Shown: positions 17,801 to 27,009, numbered from the stretch's first letter. The stretch is 64,000 bases of DNA from G963665085 sp963665085 (GCA_963665085.2 CAXXXS010000001.1:2480001-2544000), one strand, 5' to 3'. The notes: generated from the letters alone by a model not told the origin. Translations and numbers: made by a program.

Positions 17801-20443
17801 GATTATTTGTGGCAACCGGGCAATATTACAGATCGGGAATACAATGTTTCGGTTTCCGGAGATCATTATCTTACTGTAACAAATACAAATGGGACAGGAT
17901 GTATAACTGAAGATACAGTAAATGTGATGAAGCTAATTCCTGATATTACTGTAGATAGTTTGGCTTCTCCAGTTTCAAGTTGCGAATTTGGGTCAGAAGT
18001 TTTTATTGATGTCAACATTAAAAATACAGGTACGGATACTCTTGAGATTAATGATACAATCTATATTACATATGAATTTGAGGGATTGGAAGTAACTTCA
18101 GATACTTTCTTCCTGGCTGAGCGTTTTTACCCGGACAGCGTCCTTACATTTACCATTGATAAAGAGTCTGTAGATATGAGCAGTCTCGAGTCTGTTTATG
18201 ATTTTAAGATATATTCTGATTATCGTTGGGATATAACTAAAACAAATGATACCCTTTCTGTAGCGGTTGAGTCTTTTGGTTACCCAACGCTTGAGATTCT
18301 AGATGATGCAGGTTTTCAAATGGGGGATAGTACAACGGTATATGTTAAGAGTAAAATACTAAATGGAGGTACCTTCGATACCTATTTGTGGAGTTCAGGA
18401 GCAACAACCCAACGAGATACTATTTTTGATACAGGATACCATTCACTTACAATTACAGATGAACATGGGTGTCCGGATGATGATAGCGTTTACATTAAGT
18501 TTGATTATTTAGATATTGGGTTGACTTCAATCCTTGTTCCTCAGACTTCATGTGTGCCTGTTGATAGTTTTAATGTGAAAATAGAGATCGCAAATGAGGG
18601 AACAGACACAGTCTATCAAGGAGCTAGTTTAGATGTTGGTTATACCCTAAATGGAGGAAGTCTAGTTTCTGATGTTTATATTCTTGATGTTGATTTACTT
18701 CCTGATGAAAGTGTTGTCTATGAGTTTAGTAAAAAAGAGTGGTTTGCTAATCCAACAGATTCAATTGAAATTGATATAGAAGCATTCTCATTGGCTAGTA
18801 GTGATATTAACTCGCTTAATGATACGGTCCATGATATTAGATATTTCTATGGGTTCCCGGAATTTGAACTAGGCCAGGATACTCTTGTAAAAGCACTTTC
18901 TTATACGATGTCTGTTAATGAAACAACTGGATATTCATATCTATGGAGTACAGGCTCGGATAGTGCGAGTACTATTATTTCTACTACAAATGACTATACA
19001 CTTACAATTACATCTTCAAAAGGTTGTTCTACTGTTGATTCAAAAAGAATTACTATTGTTCAGCCGGATTTAAGGCTTTTGGGTATAACAAGTCCTGTTA
19101 CTGGTTGTATGCCGTCTGGGCCTGTAACTGTAGAAATGATAATATTAAATTCAGGTACCGATACATTGGATGCTGGAGATGATATTGAAATTGGTTATCA
19201 ATTAAATGGTGGGATAATACACAAAGAGAGTGTAACATTGTCCTCTGAATTGAAACCAAACTCACATTTGAGTTATGAGTTAAGTGACCAAATTAATTTT
19301 ACTGAACCGGGCGAATATGGTTTTGCAGCTTTTGTTGATTTAGAAGGGGATCTTAACAGGGACAATGATGATATAAATGAAACAATTGAAATTTATGGAT
19401 ATCCCGTTGTTGAACTTGGTAATGATACATTAATCCGAACAACAAGTTATAAACTAGTTGCAAATGATAACCCAACGTATACATATCTTTGGAGTACAGG
19501 ACAAGGCGATAGTACTATTACTGTCTCAGGAGATGGTACTTATGGTGTAACAGTAACAACAATAAATGGTTGTTCAACAGAAGATGAGATTACATTACAA
19601 TTCAGGTTCCCTAATATTGGAGTAATAGCACTCACAGAACCAACCGATTTATGTGGTAGTGATGAGAAAATCGTAGCTGTTGATTTTGAGAATTTTGGCT
19701 CAGATACAATCCTGGCAGGAGAATCTATTCAGTTAGGTTACCGTGTAAATAACGGAGAGGCTATTGTTGAGCAGTTAACTCTGGGAGAAAAATTATTGCC
19801 AGGCGATAAAATTAATTATACCTATAGTAATGCAGTGGATATGTCCGAAGCAGGTGATTATTCATTTAAATTATTTACTGCGCTTGAAGGGGATTTGGTA
19901 CAAACAGACGATACTTTAAATATTACATTGAGTATGCTTGCTATGCCTGTGCCGAAATTTATGGAAGATGCAGTAGATGACACTCTTAAGACCGATTTGC
20001 CTGTTACTCTTGATGCTGGTTCCGGATTCATAAAATGGGTTTGGGATGATGGCCAAGGATTAAGGGTACATAACGTGAGTGAAGAAGGATGGTACTCAGT
20101 TACGGTAACAAATGCAAATGGTTGTGTAGGATCGGGTACTGTATATGTTTTGGAAGATACAACATCTGTCTATGTAGAACAGTTCTTAGATGAGCAATTG
20201 AGCTTAGATATCTATCCGAATCCGGCAAATGAAGTTTTATATGTTGATTTGGATACAAAGATACCAGGAAGGGTAATAATGCAATTCTTCGATTTCCAGG
20301 GAAAGGCGGTATTAACAAAACAAGTTGATATTATTACACGATATAAAGAGACTGTAGATATAACTGGGCTACCCAGAGGAATTTATATTCTTCGTGTTGC
20401 TTACAACGATAAAGTCAAGAGCTATAGGATTGTTAAACAATAA
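14849..20443 (+). CDS. Large CARDB-like repeat surface protein with type A T9SS sorting domain
   Basis: A 1864-residue secreted protein starting with signal peptide KKKLTPIFLFLICTININAQ (ATG at 14849; a GTG lies 3 bp upstream). Two jelly-roll, MAM/choice-of-anchor-like regions are visible (start ~25, YFSENFEDGIPTSWNQ; and ~640, PYAESFEEKQGLW). Six CARDB-like units follow, each beginning with a (D/N)IGV-type strand and one conserved Cys, then an N(x)G(T/S)DT turn, and ending with an LWSTG strand and NGCSTED. The last ~75 residues (LDIYPNPANEVLYVDL ... GLPRGIYILRV) are the type A T9SS sorting domain. It is probably surface-anchored or secreted. It is transcribed divergently from the PKD giant with a 204-bp spacer, so the two may be coregulated. 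Confidence 0.9.
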   Translation: MKKKLTPIFLFLICTININAQIYFSENFEDGIPTSWNQEVESGSLNWRTEDGGYEDPDINQKFPSSAINGEKNAIFQVVFEVGFKTKLVTEAIDLSGAKKPELTFWHAQDEWGFESQDWDRLRLYCKPHIDSSWTLLEEYIDVVDVWTEQALFIPDTLLSNTVYIAFEGETHYGYGTCIDSIQITERGVIPKHITDFDIKQSDVSFTTPHSDNTPVMRIDLDIFGNAGDLILNSLDIEFEGTDIDDIEDSGVKLFYTDRQYFSPHNPIGSAVSFAGPVASFSGLDYEIPYGESYLWVTYDPDSTDSHGNILDAKLLQNSIDISLDTSEIVFNEYLYKQGDSVFYIIDGDTTSAPLNYSLPTLDINPEGSVYMKDEIFFDDFESSTSWDYLLGDFQIDMPRGIGATQKRGSPDPEIAYMGNNVLGTDLTLDGDYLNNYSSDYYAQTKSFDAYYYKDLKLAYQLWLNKESYDKDFIVYLSTDNGATWRTVKKYLGDWSLDSWSFQDLDLDTLEIDRAENIILRINAGPTDITNVASGWNIDNFVLAGDYIANDVSISELISPGTGCGHSSSDSVTVKVKNHGPTVCSDTIPIFYSFYGGDSIVYDTIFNANLAPEDSMIFTFSKRVDLTTSGSYDVILATDLPSDEYRENDTVFASLYIQPTIDLPYAESFEEKQGLWVSNGNENNTWEWGYPNDGAQSGLNAWATKLVGNYKNLDSSWVESVCFNLGDTLPKIIDFYHKADVQEGVDGAILEYTTDNGQTWNSVDAHTYTYDWNWYNSTVTSLDGDEGWSKNYSTWTRERQVLPDILDDETQVKFRIRFKSDAATNGEGIFIDNFKLYKAPYDIGVVSIDSITDACQNVNDNRISFTIKNFGISHLQAGDTIIFGIDATNNGTIIDTLLLESDLFVNDSVTLKSNKEIDLSGAGNYDIDVYTLIEDEPFYYWPTSNDTASLSITIYPNPQTDLQDTIRTARPDTLVLSPIYDVDYDYLWQPGNITDREYNVSVSGDHYLTVTNTNGTGCITEDTVNVMKLIPDITVDSLASPVSSCEFGSEVFIDVNIKNTGTDTLEINDTIYITYEFEGLEVTSDTFFLAERFYPDSVLTFTIDKESVDMSSLESVYDFKIYSDYRWDITKTNDTLSVAVESFGYPTLEILDDAGFQMGDSTTVYVKSKILNGGTFDTYLWSSGATTQRDTIFDTGYHSLTITDEHGCPDDDSVYIKFDYLDIGLTSILVPQTSCVPVDSFNVKIEIANEGTDTVYQGASLDVGYTLNGGSLVSDVYILDVDLLPDESVVYEFSKKEWFANPTDSIEIDIEAFSLASSDINSLNDTVHDIRYFYGFPEFELGQDTLVKALSYTMSVNETTGYSYLWSTGSDSASTIISTTNDYTLTITSSKGCSTVDSKRITIVQPDLRLLGITSPVTGCMPSGPVTVEMIILNSGTDTLDAGDDIEIGYQLNGGIIHKESVTLSSELKPNSHLSYELSDQINFTEPGEYGFAAFVDLEGDLNRDNDDINETIEIYGYPVVELGNDTLIRTTSYKLVANDNPTYTYLWSTGQGDSTITVSGDGTYGVTVTTINGCSTEDEITLQFRFPNIGVIALTEPTDLCGSDEKIVAVDFENFGSDTILAGESIQLGYRVNNGEAIVEQLTLGEKLLPGDKINYTYSNAVDMSEAGDYSFKLFTALEGDLVQTDDTLNITLSMLAMPVPKFMEDAVDDTLKTDLPVTLDAGSGFIKWVWDDGQGLRVHNVSEEGWYSVTVTNANGCVGSGTVYVLEDTTSVYVEQFLDEQLSLDIYPNPANEVLYVDLDTKIPGRVIMQFFDFQGKAVLTKQVDIITRYKETVDITGLPRGIYILRVAYNDKVKSYRIVKQ

Positions 20444-20452
20444 TATTTCTCT

Positions 20453-20593
20453 AAAAAGGGGCTGTCCAAAAAGCCATTCGATTGTAAACTCTGTCAGGTT
20501 CTTTGAACTCTGACAGATTGTAAATCAATCAATTGCTGAAACCTGACAGAGTCGCTAGACCTGTCAGAGTTACTTTTTGGACAGCTTCTTTTT
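20453..20593. repeat. 141-bp foldback (MITE-like) element
   Basis: The ends are imperfect terminal inverted repeats of 21 bp (19 matching) with core GCTGTCCAAAAAG on the left and CTTTTTGGACAGC on the right. Inside are further nested inverted repeats: CTCTGTCAGGTT against AACCTGACAGAG, and AACTCTGACAG against CTGTCAGAGTT. No coding sequence is present. It begins 9 bp after the stop of the large CARDB-like gene. It may be a non-autonomous transposable element, and its A5/T5-flanked fold could also stop transcription. Confidence 0.65.
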
Positions 20594-20650
20594 GTTTTAT
20601 AACCTGATTGAACTCTTTTTTAAAATTGATGTTTTCGATTAAAAATAGTG

Positions 20651-20770
20651 ATGAGTAAAAAGTTGTGTAAAGAAGATAAAGAGTTAAAAAAGAAAGCCAG
20701 GTATCAATGTAAAAAATGCGATAGGACCTGGCATAGCGAAAAAAGGTTGTGTAAACCAGTGGAGTTATAA
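20651..20770 (+). CDS. Small zinc-ribbon-like protein (39 residues)
   Basis: A 39-residue lysine-rich protein with a YQCKKCDRTW knuckle followed by KRLCKPVEL, giving CxxC plus a further Cys and a His, suggestive of a small zinc-binding fold. The ATG is 3 bp after a TAG, and the stop is 5 bp from the convergent SNF2 gene end. I recall similar tiny CKKC...CKP proteins in other Bacteroidota but can name no function. It is probably real because composition and motif are non-random, but no homology search was possible. Confidence 0.6.
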   Translation: MSKKLCKEDKELKKKARYQCKKCDRTWHSEKRLCKPVEL

Positions 20771-20775
20771 ACTTA

Positions 20776-23709
20776 TCAACTAATTAAATCCATTACAGCA
20801 TTTTTATCTAAACCTTTGAAAGGATTATTGTCATTAACAAATGTATCAGCCAGGTTACTTTTTTTCTTTTGCAGGCTAACGATCTTTTCTTCTATGGTAC
20901 CATTTGAGATAAAGCGATATACAAAAACATTGTTTTTCTGTCCCATTCTGTGAGCCCTTGCAATTGCTTGTAATTCCGCTGCAGGGTTCCACCAGGGATC
21001 AAGTATAAAAACATAATCTGCCGCAGTAAGATTTAAACCAACCCCTCCGGCTTTTAGAGATATTAAAAAGAAGTGAATATCATCATTGTTTTGAAATTCT
21101 TCGACTACTTTTTCCCTGTTTGTTGTTGAACCAGTTAATGAGGAATATTTGAAGTTGTTTTCTTCAAAAAAATTAGCAAGTAAATCAAGATGTTTTACAA
21201 AAGAAGAGAAGATAAGTACTTTGTGGTTCTCGTTCTTTACATTCTCAAGTTTCCGTATTACATCATCAAATTTACCTGAGTTTTTATCGAAATTTTCATC
21301 AATTAATACCGGATGGTTTGCTATCTGTCTGAGTTTTGTTAATGCCTGGAGAATAATAAATGATGATTTCTCTACACCATTTTTATTTATATTGTCTAAA
21401 ATATTATTCCTGATTTTTGATTTCTCTGTCTCATAATATTTTTCCTGTGATTCTGACATATCGCAGAATACCATATGTTCATCTAATTCAGGTAAATCCT
21501 GAGCAACTTGGCTTTTTGTCCTTCTTAGAATAAAAGGTTGAATAAGTTGTTTTAATTTTTCCCGTTGAACTTCGTCGTTATTTGATTCGATAGGGGTTAA
21601 AAATTCGTTCTTAAAAAAATTAAAATTGCCTAACAATCCGCGGTTTAAGAAATTCATCTGAGACCATAAGTCACTCAAAGAATTTTCAATTGGAGTTCCG
21701 GTTAAAACAATACGATGTTCTGCTTCCACTTGTAAAACAGCCTGATATGTTTTTGATTCATGGTTTTTAATAGCCTGGCTTTCATCAAGAATGCAGAAGA
21801 AAAAATCTGTGTTTGTTATTTCTTCGATGTCATTTCTTAAAATACCATAACTTGTAATAATTACTTCAAACTTGTTATAGAGCATTTTAAAAGGCATCCT
21901 GTTTGAACCAACATAACTGCTAACGGAAGTGTCTGGTATGAATTTTTTTATCTCGTTATACCAGTTGTGAACCAGTGATGTTGGCGTGATAATGAGAGAA
22001 GGTTTTGCTTTTGTGCTTTTTGTTTTTTTAGGAGTATCAAATAAGGAGAGTTGCTCGTTTATTATTGGTTCCTGATTGTTGTTTCCTTCAATCCTTTTTG
22101 CATCAATGGAGGCTTTTAGCAATGTAAGTGTTTGCAATGTTTTCCCAAGTCCCATATCATCGGCAAGGCAAATTCCAAAGTTATTTCTCTGTAGATTTAA
22201 CATCCATGAGAATCCTTCAGTTTGGTATGGCCTAAGTTGTGCATTAACACCTTCGGGTATTTTTTCTTCTGTCTGTTTAATTTCAATGTTTGCCAGTTTT
22301 TTGTATTTCTCCTTATCAACGCCTTTTAAAACTTCTTGTAAAACAGTGAAGTGTTGTTTCTTAAGTTTTATTTCATCACTTTCGCCTTCTGTAAACGAGA
22401 ACAAATCTTTATAACGTGAGAACCACTCTTCAGGAAGAATAAATATTTTTCCGTCAGGTAAAATATATTCTCTTATTCCTTTCGAAATATTCTTTTTAAA
22501 GGAAAGAAAAGGAATTCTGTGCCCCTCTAAAAAAACATAGGCCCGGATGTCAAACCAATCTTCAGTATCGTTCACATCTAGTTTTAGGTTGTATGAACTA
22601 AGATAATAATCGTTTGGATTATATTTTTGAATGATTTCAAAACCATTTTCGCGTATCTTTTTCTCATTTATGTTTATCCAGTTTATATAATCATAAATAG
22701 ATATTTCTTGCTCCTGTTTTTTTATAATGAAAGTAATTTTGTCTTTTGATGAAAGTCCGAGTTGATTGAGGATGGCAATGTAATTGTTTTCATACCCTAA
22801 TTTTCGTTCAATTCTATTAAAAGAATATCCTTCCAGGCTTTCTTTGAAAGTAACCAGTGTGTTATTTGAAAAATTCTTCTGAATTAAATGATTTTTTCCG
22901 TATTTGAATCGAAGAATAAAAACCGGTTCGGTACTAATGCTGTTTTCAAGGGATAATTGAGCAACAGGATTAATTTCTTCGTCAATTATATCAAATCCTT
23001 TTGCGTTTACTTTATATTTTTTAAGTGTTGAAAGAACAAATGATGAATAATACTTTTGTTCAGATTGTTTCGAGATGAAAACAAATTCTTTAATGAAAAA
23101 GGGGAGGAGTTTCTTTCCATCGATATCTTCAAATCGGAAAAGCGTGTTTTCAAGTACTAAAACACAGGGATCATTTGCAATGATAAAACCAGCTTTTTCA
23201 GTAAGATTTATTTCATTATCATCGTGTTTTATGGTAAGAAAATATTTTGTTCCTTCTTCTGTTTTTTCGAAATTGAAAATTGTTTGGGCAGATTTATTTG
23301 CAAAGGATATTTTATCAGATTCGTAAATGTTGTTTAACAGGGTTTTATGATAGAACAAATAATTATTTTCAAGAATCTTCTGGGTAATTTTTTGAATGCG
23401 TTTTTCTATATATGGCCTTATGTGATTGGAAATAAATTCGTCGTCAATATCTTGTAAAAAATCTTTGGTACTTATTTTTTTCTTTGCAAAAAGTTTTACG
23501 ATTGTTGAATCATTATATTCTTCACATAATTTAACAACGGCTATTTTATTGTCATCAAGCTTATTCTTGTGCGTATCCAGGTTTGCAAGTGTTAATCTTT
23601 CTTTTACTTTATAGAATTCGTCGCCGGTTTTTTTTTCAATGAAATAAGGTAGTATTATCTCTCCAAATCTCCGGTGATGCGAAAGTGTTAAAACAAAAAT
23701 TTCTTCCAT
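20776..23709 (-). CDS. SNF2-family DEAD/DEAH-box helicase-like ATPase
   Basis: A 977-residue cytoplasmic ATPase. The C-terminal half has the full SNF2 motor: Walker A in DDMGLGKTLQT, then SLIITPTSLVHNW (Ia), DESQAIKN (DEAD-like box II), LTGTPIENSLSDLW (III), and the second RecA lobe with SLKAGGVGLNLTAAD and AIARAHRMGQ (V and VI). The N-terminal ~480 residues are not catalytic and carry the Bacteroidota-type accessory region without a SWIM zinc finger. Such bacterial SNF2 proteins are thought to remodel protein-DNA or RNA polymerase complexes (RapA-like), but the target is unknown. It stands alone on the minus strand; no phage-defence partners (methylase, nuclease) are adjacent. Confidence 0.93.
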   Translation of the reverse strand: MEEIFVLTLSHHRRFGEIILPYFIEKKTGDEFYKVKERLTLANLDTHKNKLDDNKIAVVKLCEEYNDSTIVKLFAKKKISTKDFLQDIDDEFISNHIRPYIEKRIQKITQKILENNYLFYHKTLLNNIYESDKISFANKSAQTIFNFEKTEEGTKYFLTIKHDDNEINLTEKAGFIIANDPCVLVLENTLFRFEDIDGKKLLPFFIKEFVFISKQSEQKYYSSFVLSTLKKYKVNAKGFDIIDEEINPVAQLSLENSISTEPVFILRFKYGKNHLIQKNFSNNTLVTFKESLEGYSFNRIERKLGYENNYIAILNQLGLSSKDKITFIIKKQEQEISIYDYINWININEKKIRENGFEIIQKYNPNDYYLSSYNLKLDVNDTEDWFDIRAYVFLEGHRIPFLSFKKNISKGIREYILPDGKIFILPEEWFSRYKDLFSFTEGESDEIKLKKQHFTVLQEVLKGVDKEKYKKLANIEIKQTEEKIPEGVNAQLRPYQTEGFSWMLNLQRNNFGICLADDMGLGKTLQTLTLLKASIDAKRIEGNNNQEPIINEQLSLFDTPKKTKSTKAKPSLIITPTSLVHNWYNEIKKFIPDTSVSSYVGSNRMPFKMLYNKFEVIITSYGILRNDIEEITNTDFFFCILDESQAIKNHESKTYQAVLQVEAEHRIVLTGTPIENSLSDLWSQMNFLNRGLLGNFNFFKNEFLTPIESNNDEVQREKLKQLIQPFILRRTKSQVAQDLPELDEHMVFCDMSESQEKYYETEKSKIRNNILDNINKNGVEKSSFIILQALTKLRQIANHPVLIDENFDKNSGKFDDVIRKLENVKNENHKVLIFSSFVKHLDLLANFFEENNFKYSSLTGSTTNREKVVEEFQNNDDIHFFLISLKAGGVGLNLTAADYVFILDPWWNPAAELQAIARAHRMGQKNNVFVYRFISNGTIEEKIVSLQKKKSNLADTFVNDNNPFKGLDKNAVMDLIS

Positions 23710-23773
23710 CCTACAAAATTGAAAAATAAATTGTGTTTGAAGAAGTCAAAAAGATTAGTTTTTTAATAAAAAT

Positions 23774-24811
23774 TTACTTAGTAAATAAATCAAGATAAAC
23801 AGGTAAGTGATCGCTAAACCCACCATTATATTTCATTCCAACATAGGTTCTAAAAGGTTTTTGGTTGTTAAATTTATTGTCCCCTTCCAGTAAAAATGAT
23901 TGAGAAAAGACATGAGCCATAGAAGGAGTTGTAGAAATGCCATTTTCTTTTAATAATTCACCGGATACAATAATTTGATCGAGGCAACTCCATTCTTCAC
24001 CATATTTATGAGTTCCTTCATATTTTCCACAGTAAGCAACAGATAAATTATACATGTCTGATTCTTTTGGTGAGACAAAGTCCATTTTTGCTCTTAGAAT
24101 TTCAGAGATGGATTTATCGTCAGGGGTATCGTTAAAATCACCAGCTACAATTATTTTGGCTTTATCGTTACACGATAAACACGAATCTATCTTATGCCGT
24201 AATGTTGTTGAAGCCAGCAACCGTTTTTCTTCGGATTGAAATTGTCCACTCCACCTGGAAGGCCAGTGATTTATAAAGAAGTGAAGTGTATCGTTTTTTA
24301 CTTGACATTTAAAGTAGAGAATATCTCTTGTTAGGAATAGAGGATCTTTGGGATTATTTACTTTAATAAATTCTTTTTTAATAGGTATAACTGTTTTTGG
24401 ATTGTACAATAATCCAACATCGATTCCCCTTCTATCAGGAGAATTTTTGTGTATAACCTGGTAATTATGTTTTAAAAGAGGGGTGTTTTGGGTTAGTTGT
24501 TCCAGGACATACCTGTTTTCAATTTCGCAAAGCCCAACAATATCTGGAGGGTTCCAACCACCAATCAAAGCAATTACTTTATATATTTTGTTGATTTTAT
24601 CATTAAACCTTTTTCTTGTCCAGTGGTAATTCCCTTCAGGAAGAAAGTCATCGTCTTGCGTTAGAGAATCATTATACGTATCGAAAAGATTCTCTGTATT
24701 ATAAAACATAAAACGAAATTCTGGTTCTGATTGCGAACAAAGTGTATGTTTTTCATTATTCCCGAAAAAGAGAAAGATAAAAGATGCAAATAGTAAAAGG
24801 TTTAGTTTCAT
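23774..24811 (-). CDS. Secreted endonuclease/exonuclease/phosphatase family protein
   Basis: A 345-residue exported hydrolase of the EEP fold. The signal peptide is residues ~1-25. Landmarks are FMFYNTENLFDT (metal-binding Asn), GLCEIENR (catalytic Glu), NHWPSRW, VAGDFNDTPDD (Asp/Asn pair) and GGFSDHLPVY (terminal catalytic Asp-His). The family cleaves phosphodiester or phosphate bonds in nucleic acids, sphingomyelin or inositides. The periplasmic or extracellular location suggests nutrient scavenging from nucleic acids or phospholipids. The substrate is not determined. Confidence 0.9.
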   Translation of the reverse strand: MKLNLLLFASFIFLFFGNNEKHTLCSQSEPEFRFMFYNTENLFDTYNDSLTQDDDFLPEGNYHWTRKRFNDKINKIYKVIALIGGWNPPDIVGLCEIENRYVLEQLTQNTPLLKHNYQVIHKNSPDRRGIDVGLLYNPKTVIPIKKEFIKVNNPKDPLFLTRDILYFKCQVKNDTLHFFINHWPSRWSGQFQSEEKRLLASTTLRHKIDSCLSCNDKAKIIVAGDFNDTPDDKSISEILRAKMDFVSPKESDMYNLSVAYCGKYEGTHKYGEEWSCLDQIIVSGELLKENGISTTPSMAHVFSQSFLLEGDNKFNNQKPFRTYVGMKYNGGFSDHLPVYLDLFTK

Positions 24812-24865
24812 ATTTAGAAAATTAGTTGTTCGTGTTAAATATTATTAAAATAACTAATTCAATTG

Positions 24866-26326
24866 TTATTCCGGCTCAATTCTTTCAAAAGCCCCTAAAT
24901 CTGGTTTTTTATCAATAATCCTTGAATTTCCTTTTAAATCAAGAGTGACATCAACAGAACTTTCATTAATAAATTCAATGTTGCCGATATCTTTTGCCGG
25001 AGATAAGGTGTCAAGTTCATAGTAGATATCTTCAAGATCAATAAAGTTAGGATCCTCATTAAAGATCACATTAACGAAATTGTCAGGATATTCTGCTGGT
25101 ATTGAGTCTTCGTATGTTTTAAGAATACAATTTTCAAACTTAAAGTTTAAAGCTGCGCCCTCGTATGCACTTACTGCCAGTTCTTCCTGGGCTGAACCAT
25201 AGATTATTGAATTTTTAAAAGAAGCTTTTTTTAAATCAGCATAATAAATAGCAGAATCTGTTTCCACATAATTTTTTAGAATAATTGAAGGTGTATTGTC
25301 TCGGTTTTGTCCATATACACCCCGGCCAAAGTAATTTGCAAATGTTGTATGCAGGAAGTTGTAATCCCCCCCTTTTTCACAAATAAAACTAGCAGACTTA
25401 CAATCGCTAATTTGACAGTTTGTAGCATTTATTAGGGCATTGATAGCATAGATTCCTACAAAGGAGTGGTTATGAATAATGGAATTGTTAATGTAAAGAC
25501 TGGTTGTTTCATCCGTATATGGATTGCCAACAAGTAGGCCAATAATTCCATTTTTTATAATGCAATGGTTGATAATATTATCTTTACTTACAGGGTGTAA
25601 CCAAATATAAGACCATTGACCAGAAACTTTATCATACGATAAGTCATTATATGCATTATCAAGACGGTCGCCACGAAAGATTACAGGTTCATCAACAGTT
25701 CCGAGAACATGTAACGTTCCCAAAATTATTATTACTGCATCCTGATGAAGGTAGATTTTTGTTCCTGCAGTAATGGTAAGGATCTGATCCCCATCAACAA
25801 GTAATGTGTCATATATTAGGTACGGTTTGTCAGAATTCCAAACCTGTGTATTTAATACTTCGTTTCTTATGAAGTGTACATCCTGGCCCCATGCTTCAAG
25901 GTTAACGTCCTGTATGTTTCCGTTAATCTCGAATACAATTGAATCTGAGATAAGGATTGGGGCATTTTGTAATGTAGGATCTACAGTTACCTCCACAAAG
26001 ATATAAAGAGAGTCTTTTGATGCTATTTCAATATTTTTCACACTATTTACACTTTCTCCATCAATATTTAATCTAAAATAAGAATCATCAGAGCCAGCTA
26101 AATAAATAGAACTTATCTCTATGGGTTGATTGTAAGGGTTATATACTTTTAGTCTCTGGGTTGTAGAACCGATGGTTGTAAATACCGTATCAAACGTAAC
26201 TGTATCAGTTGAGAACTCTAACCTGGCGTCGGTATTTCTATAGATTTTTTCTTGTTCGCATGCATACAAGAGGATTAGTCCAAACAGAACGGGTAATAAA
26301 AAATGTGAATACTTTCTAAACTTCAT
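24866..26326 (-). CDS. Lipoprotein with right-handed beta-helix domain
   Basis: A 486-residue lipoprotein from the ATG at 26326. The signal KFRKYSHFLLPVLFGLILLY is followed by AC, so the lipobox cysteine is near residue 23. The N-terminal ~100 residues resemble an Ig-like domain (DARLEFSTDTVTFDTVFTTIG). From ~170 onwards, repeated short strands (IFRGDRLDNAY, HCIIKNGIIGLLVGN, NNSIIHNHSFVGIYAINA, FKNSIIYGSA) are typical of a parallel beta-helix as in pectate-lyase-fold proteins. The LDTLSPAKDIGN...DLGAFE tail matches the choice-of-anchor Q end found in such proteins. It is likely to sit on the outer membrane; whether it is enzymatic cannot be judged. Confidence 0.85.
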   Translation of the reverse strand: MKFRKYSHFLLPVLFGLILLYACEQEKIYRNTDARLEFSTDTVTFDTVFTTIGSTTQRLKVYNPYNQPIEISSIYLAGSDDSYFRLNIDGESVNSVKNIEIASKDSLYIFVEVTVDPTLQNAPILISDSIVFEINGNIQDVNLEAWGQDVHFIRNEVLNTQVWNSDKPYLIYDTLLVDGDQILTITAGTKIYLHQDAVIIILGTLHVLGTVDEPVIFRGDRLDNAYNDLSYDKVSGQWSYIWLHPVSKDNIINHCIIKNGIIGLLVGNPYTDETTSLYINNSIIHNHSFVGIYAINALINATNCQISDCKSASFICEKGGDYNFLHTTFANYFGRGVYGQNRDNTPSIILKNYVETDSAIYYADLKKASFKNSIIYGSAQEELAVSAYEGAALNFKFENCILKTYEDSIPAEYPDNFVNVIFNEDPNFIDLEDIYYELDTLSPAKDIGNIEFINESSVDVTLDLKGNSRIIDKKPDLGAFERIEPE

Positions 26327-26481
26327 TAAACTGCTCTTACTTTTTACTGCAAACGTAATAGCTTTATAGTAAATTGCATTGCAAAACACTAAATTTTACT
26401 TACATTTATGTAAATATATTCCAATCTATTTTATAATTGATTATATTTGATTTGTAAACTTTTATCATCCAGTATATAAAC

Positions 26482-27003
26482 ATGGGAGAAAGCAGCATAT
26501 TGATTCGTGAAGCCAAAAAGACGGATCTGTTCAGCGTAATGTATTTAATAAGAGAATGCGTTAGGGATATGAATAAACGTGGATTGTTTCATTGGAATAC
26601 TTCATATCCTAATTATGATATAATGAATGGTGATGTCGAAAAGAAGTCTTTGTATATAGTACAATCTAAAGGATATACCATTGCTTTTTTTACGCTTAGT
26701 AACGAACAGATGGAAGAATATAAAAATGTAGACTGGAATTCAGATGCTTCTAAATCTGTTATAATAAATAGGATTGCTGTTCACCCCGAATGGCAAAACC
26801 CTGAAATTGATAAGGCTATTCTTGATTTTGTTGAGAAAAAAGCGAAGGAAGATGGATATGAATCAATTCGTTGTGATTTCTCTCAACAAGATGCTTATTT
26901 TATACCGTTGTTTAAAAATAGCAACTATGAAGAAAAAGGTGAAATAAAACTTTCATTTCAAGATACACCCTTTTCTTGCCTAGAGAAAAAATTAGATAAA
27001 TAA
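26482..27003 (+). CDS. GNAT family N-acetyltransferase
   Basis: A 173-residue acetyltransferase. The N-terminus SILIREAKKTDLFSVMYLIREC is a standard GNAT strand/helix start, and INRIAVHPEWQNPEIDKAILDFVEKKAKEDG carries the acetyl-CoA binding region (the usual Q/RxxGxG/A loop is degenerate here, NPEIDKAI). The C-terminal FKNSNYEEKGEI gives the typical late strand. The acceptor is unknown. A TATATTTG element lies 33 bp upstream of the ATG but without a clear -33 TTG. Confidence 0.85.
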   Translation: MGESSILIREAKKTDLFSVMYLIRECVRDMNKRGLFHWNTSYPNYDIMNGDVEKKSLYIVQSKGYTIAFFTLSNEQMEEYKNVDWNSDASKSVIINRIAVHPEWQNPEIDKAILDFVEKKAKEDGYESIRCDFSQQDAYFIPLFKNSNYEEKGEIKLSFQDTPFSCLEKKLDK

Positions 27004-27009
27004 TTTTAC

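Noticed and set aside
20776..23709. SNF2 helicase as part of a phage-defence system (DISARM/BREX-like)
   Set aside because: No methyltransferase, phospholipase-D, nuclease or other partner next to it; neighbours are a tiny zinc-ribbon protein and an exported phosphohydrolase.
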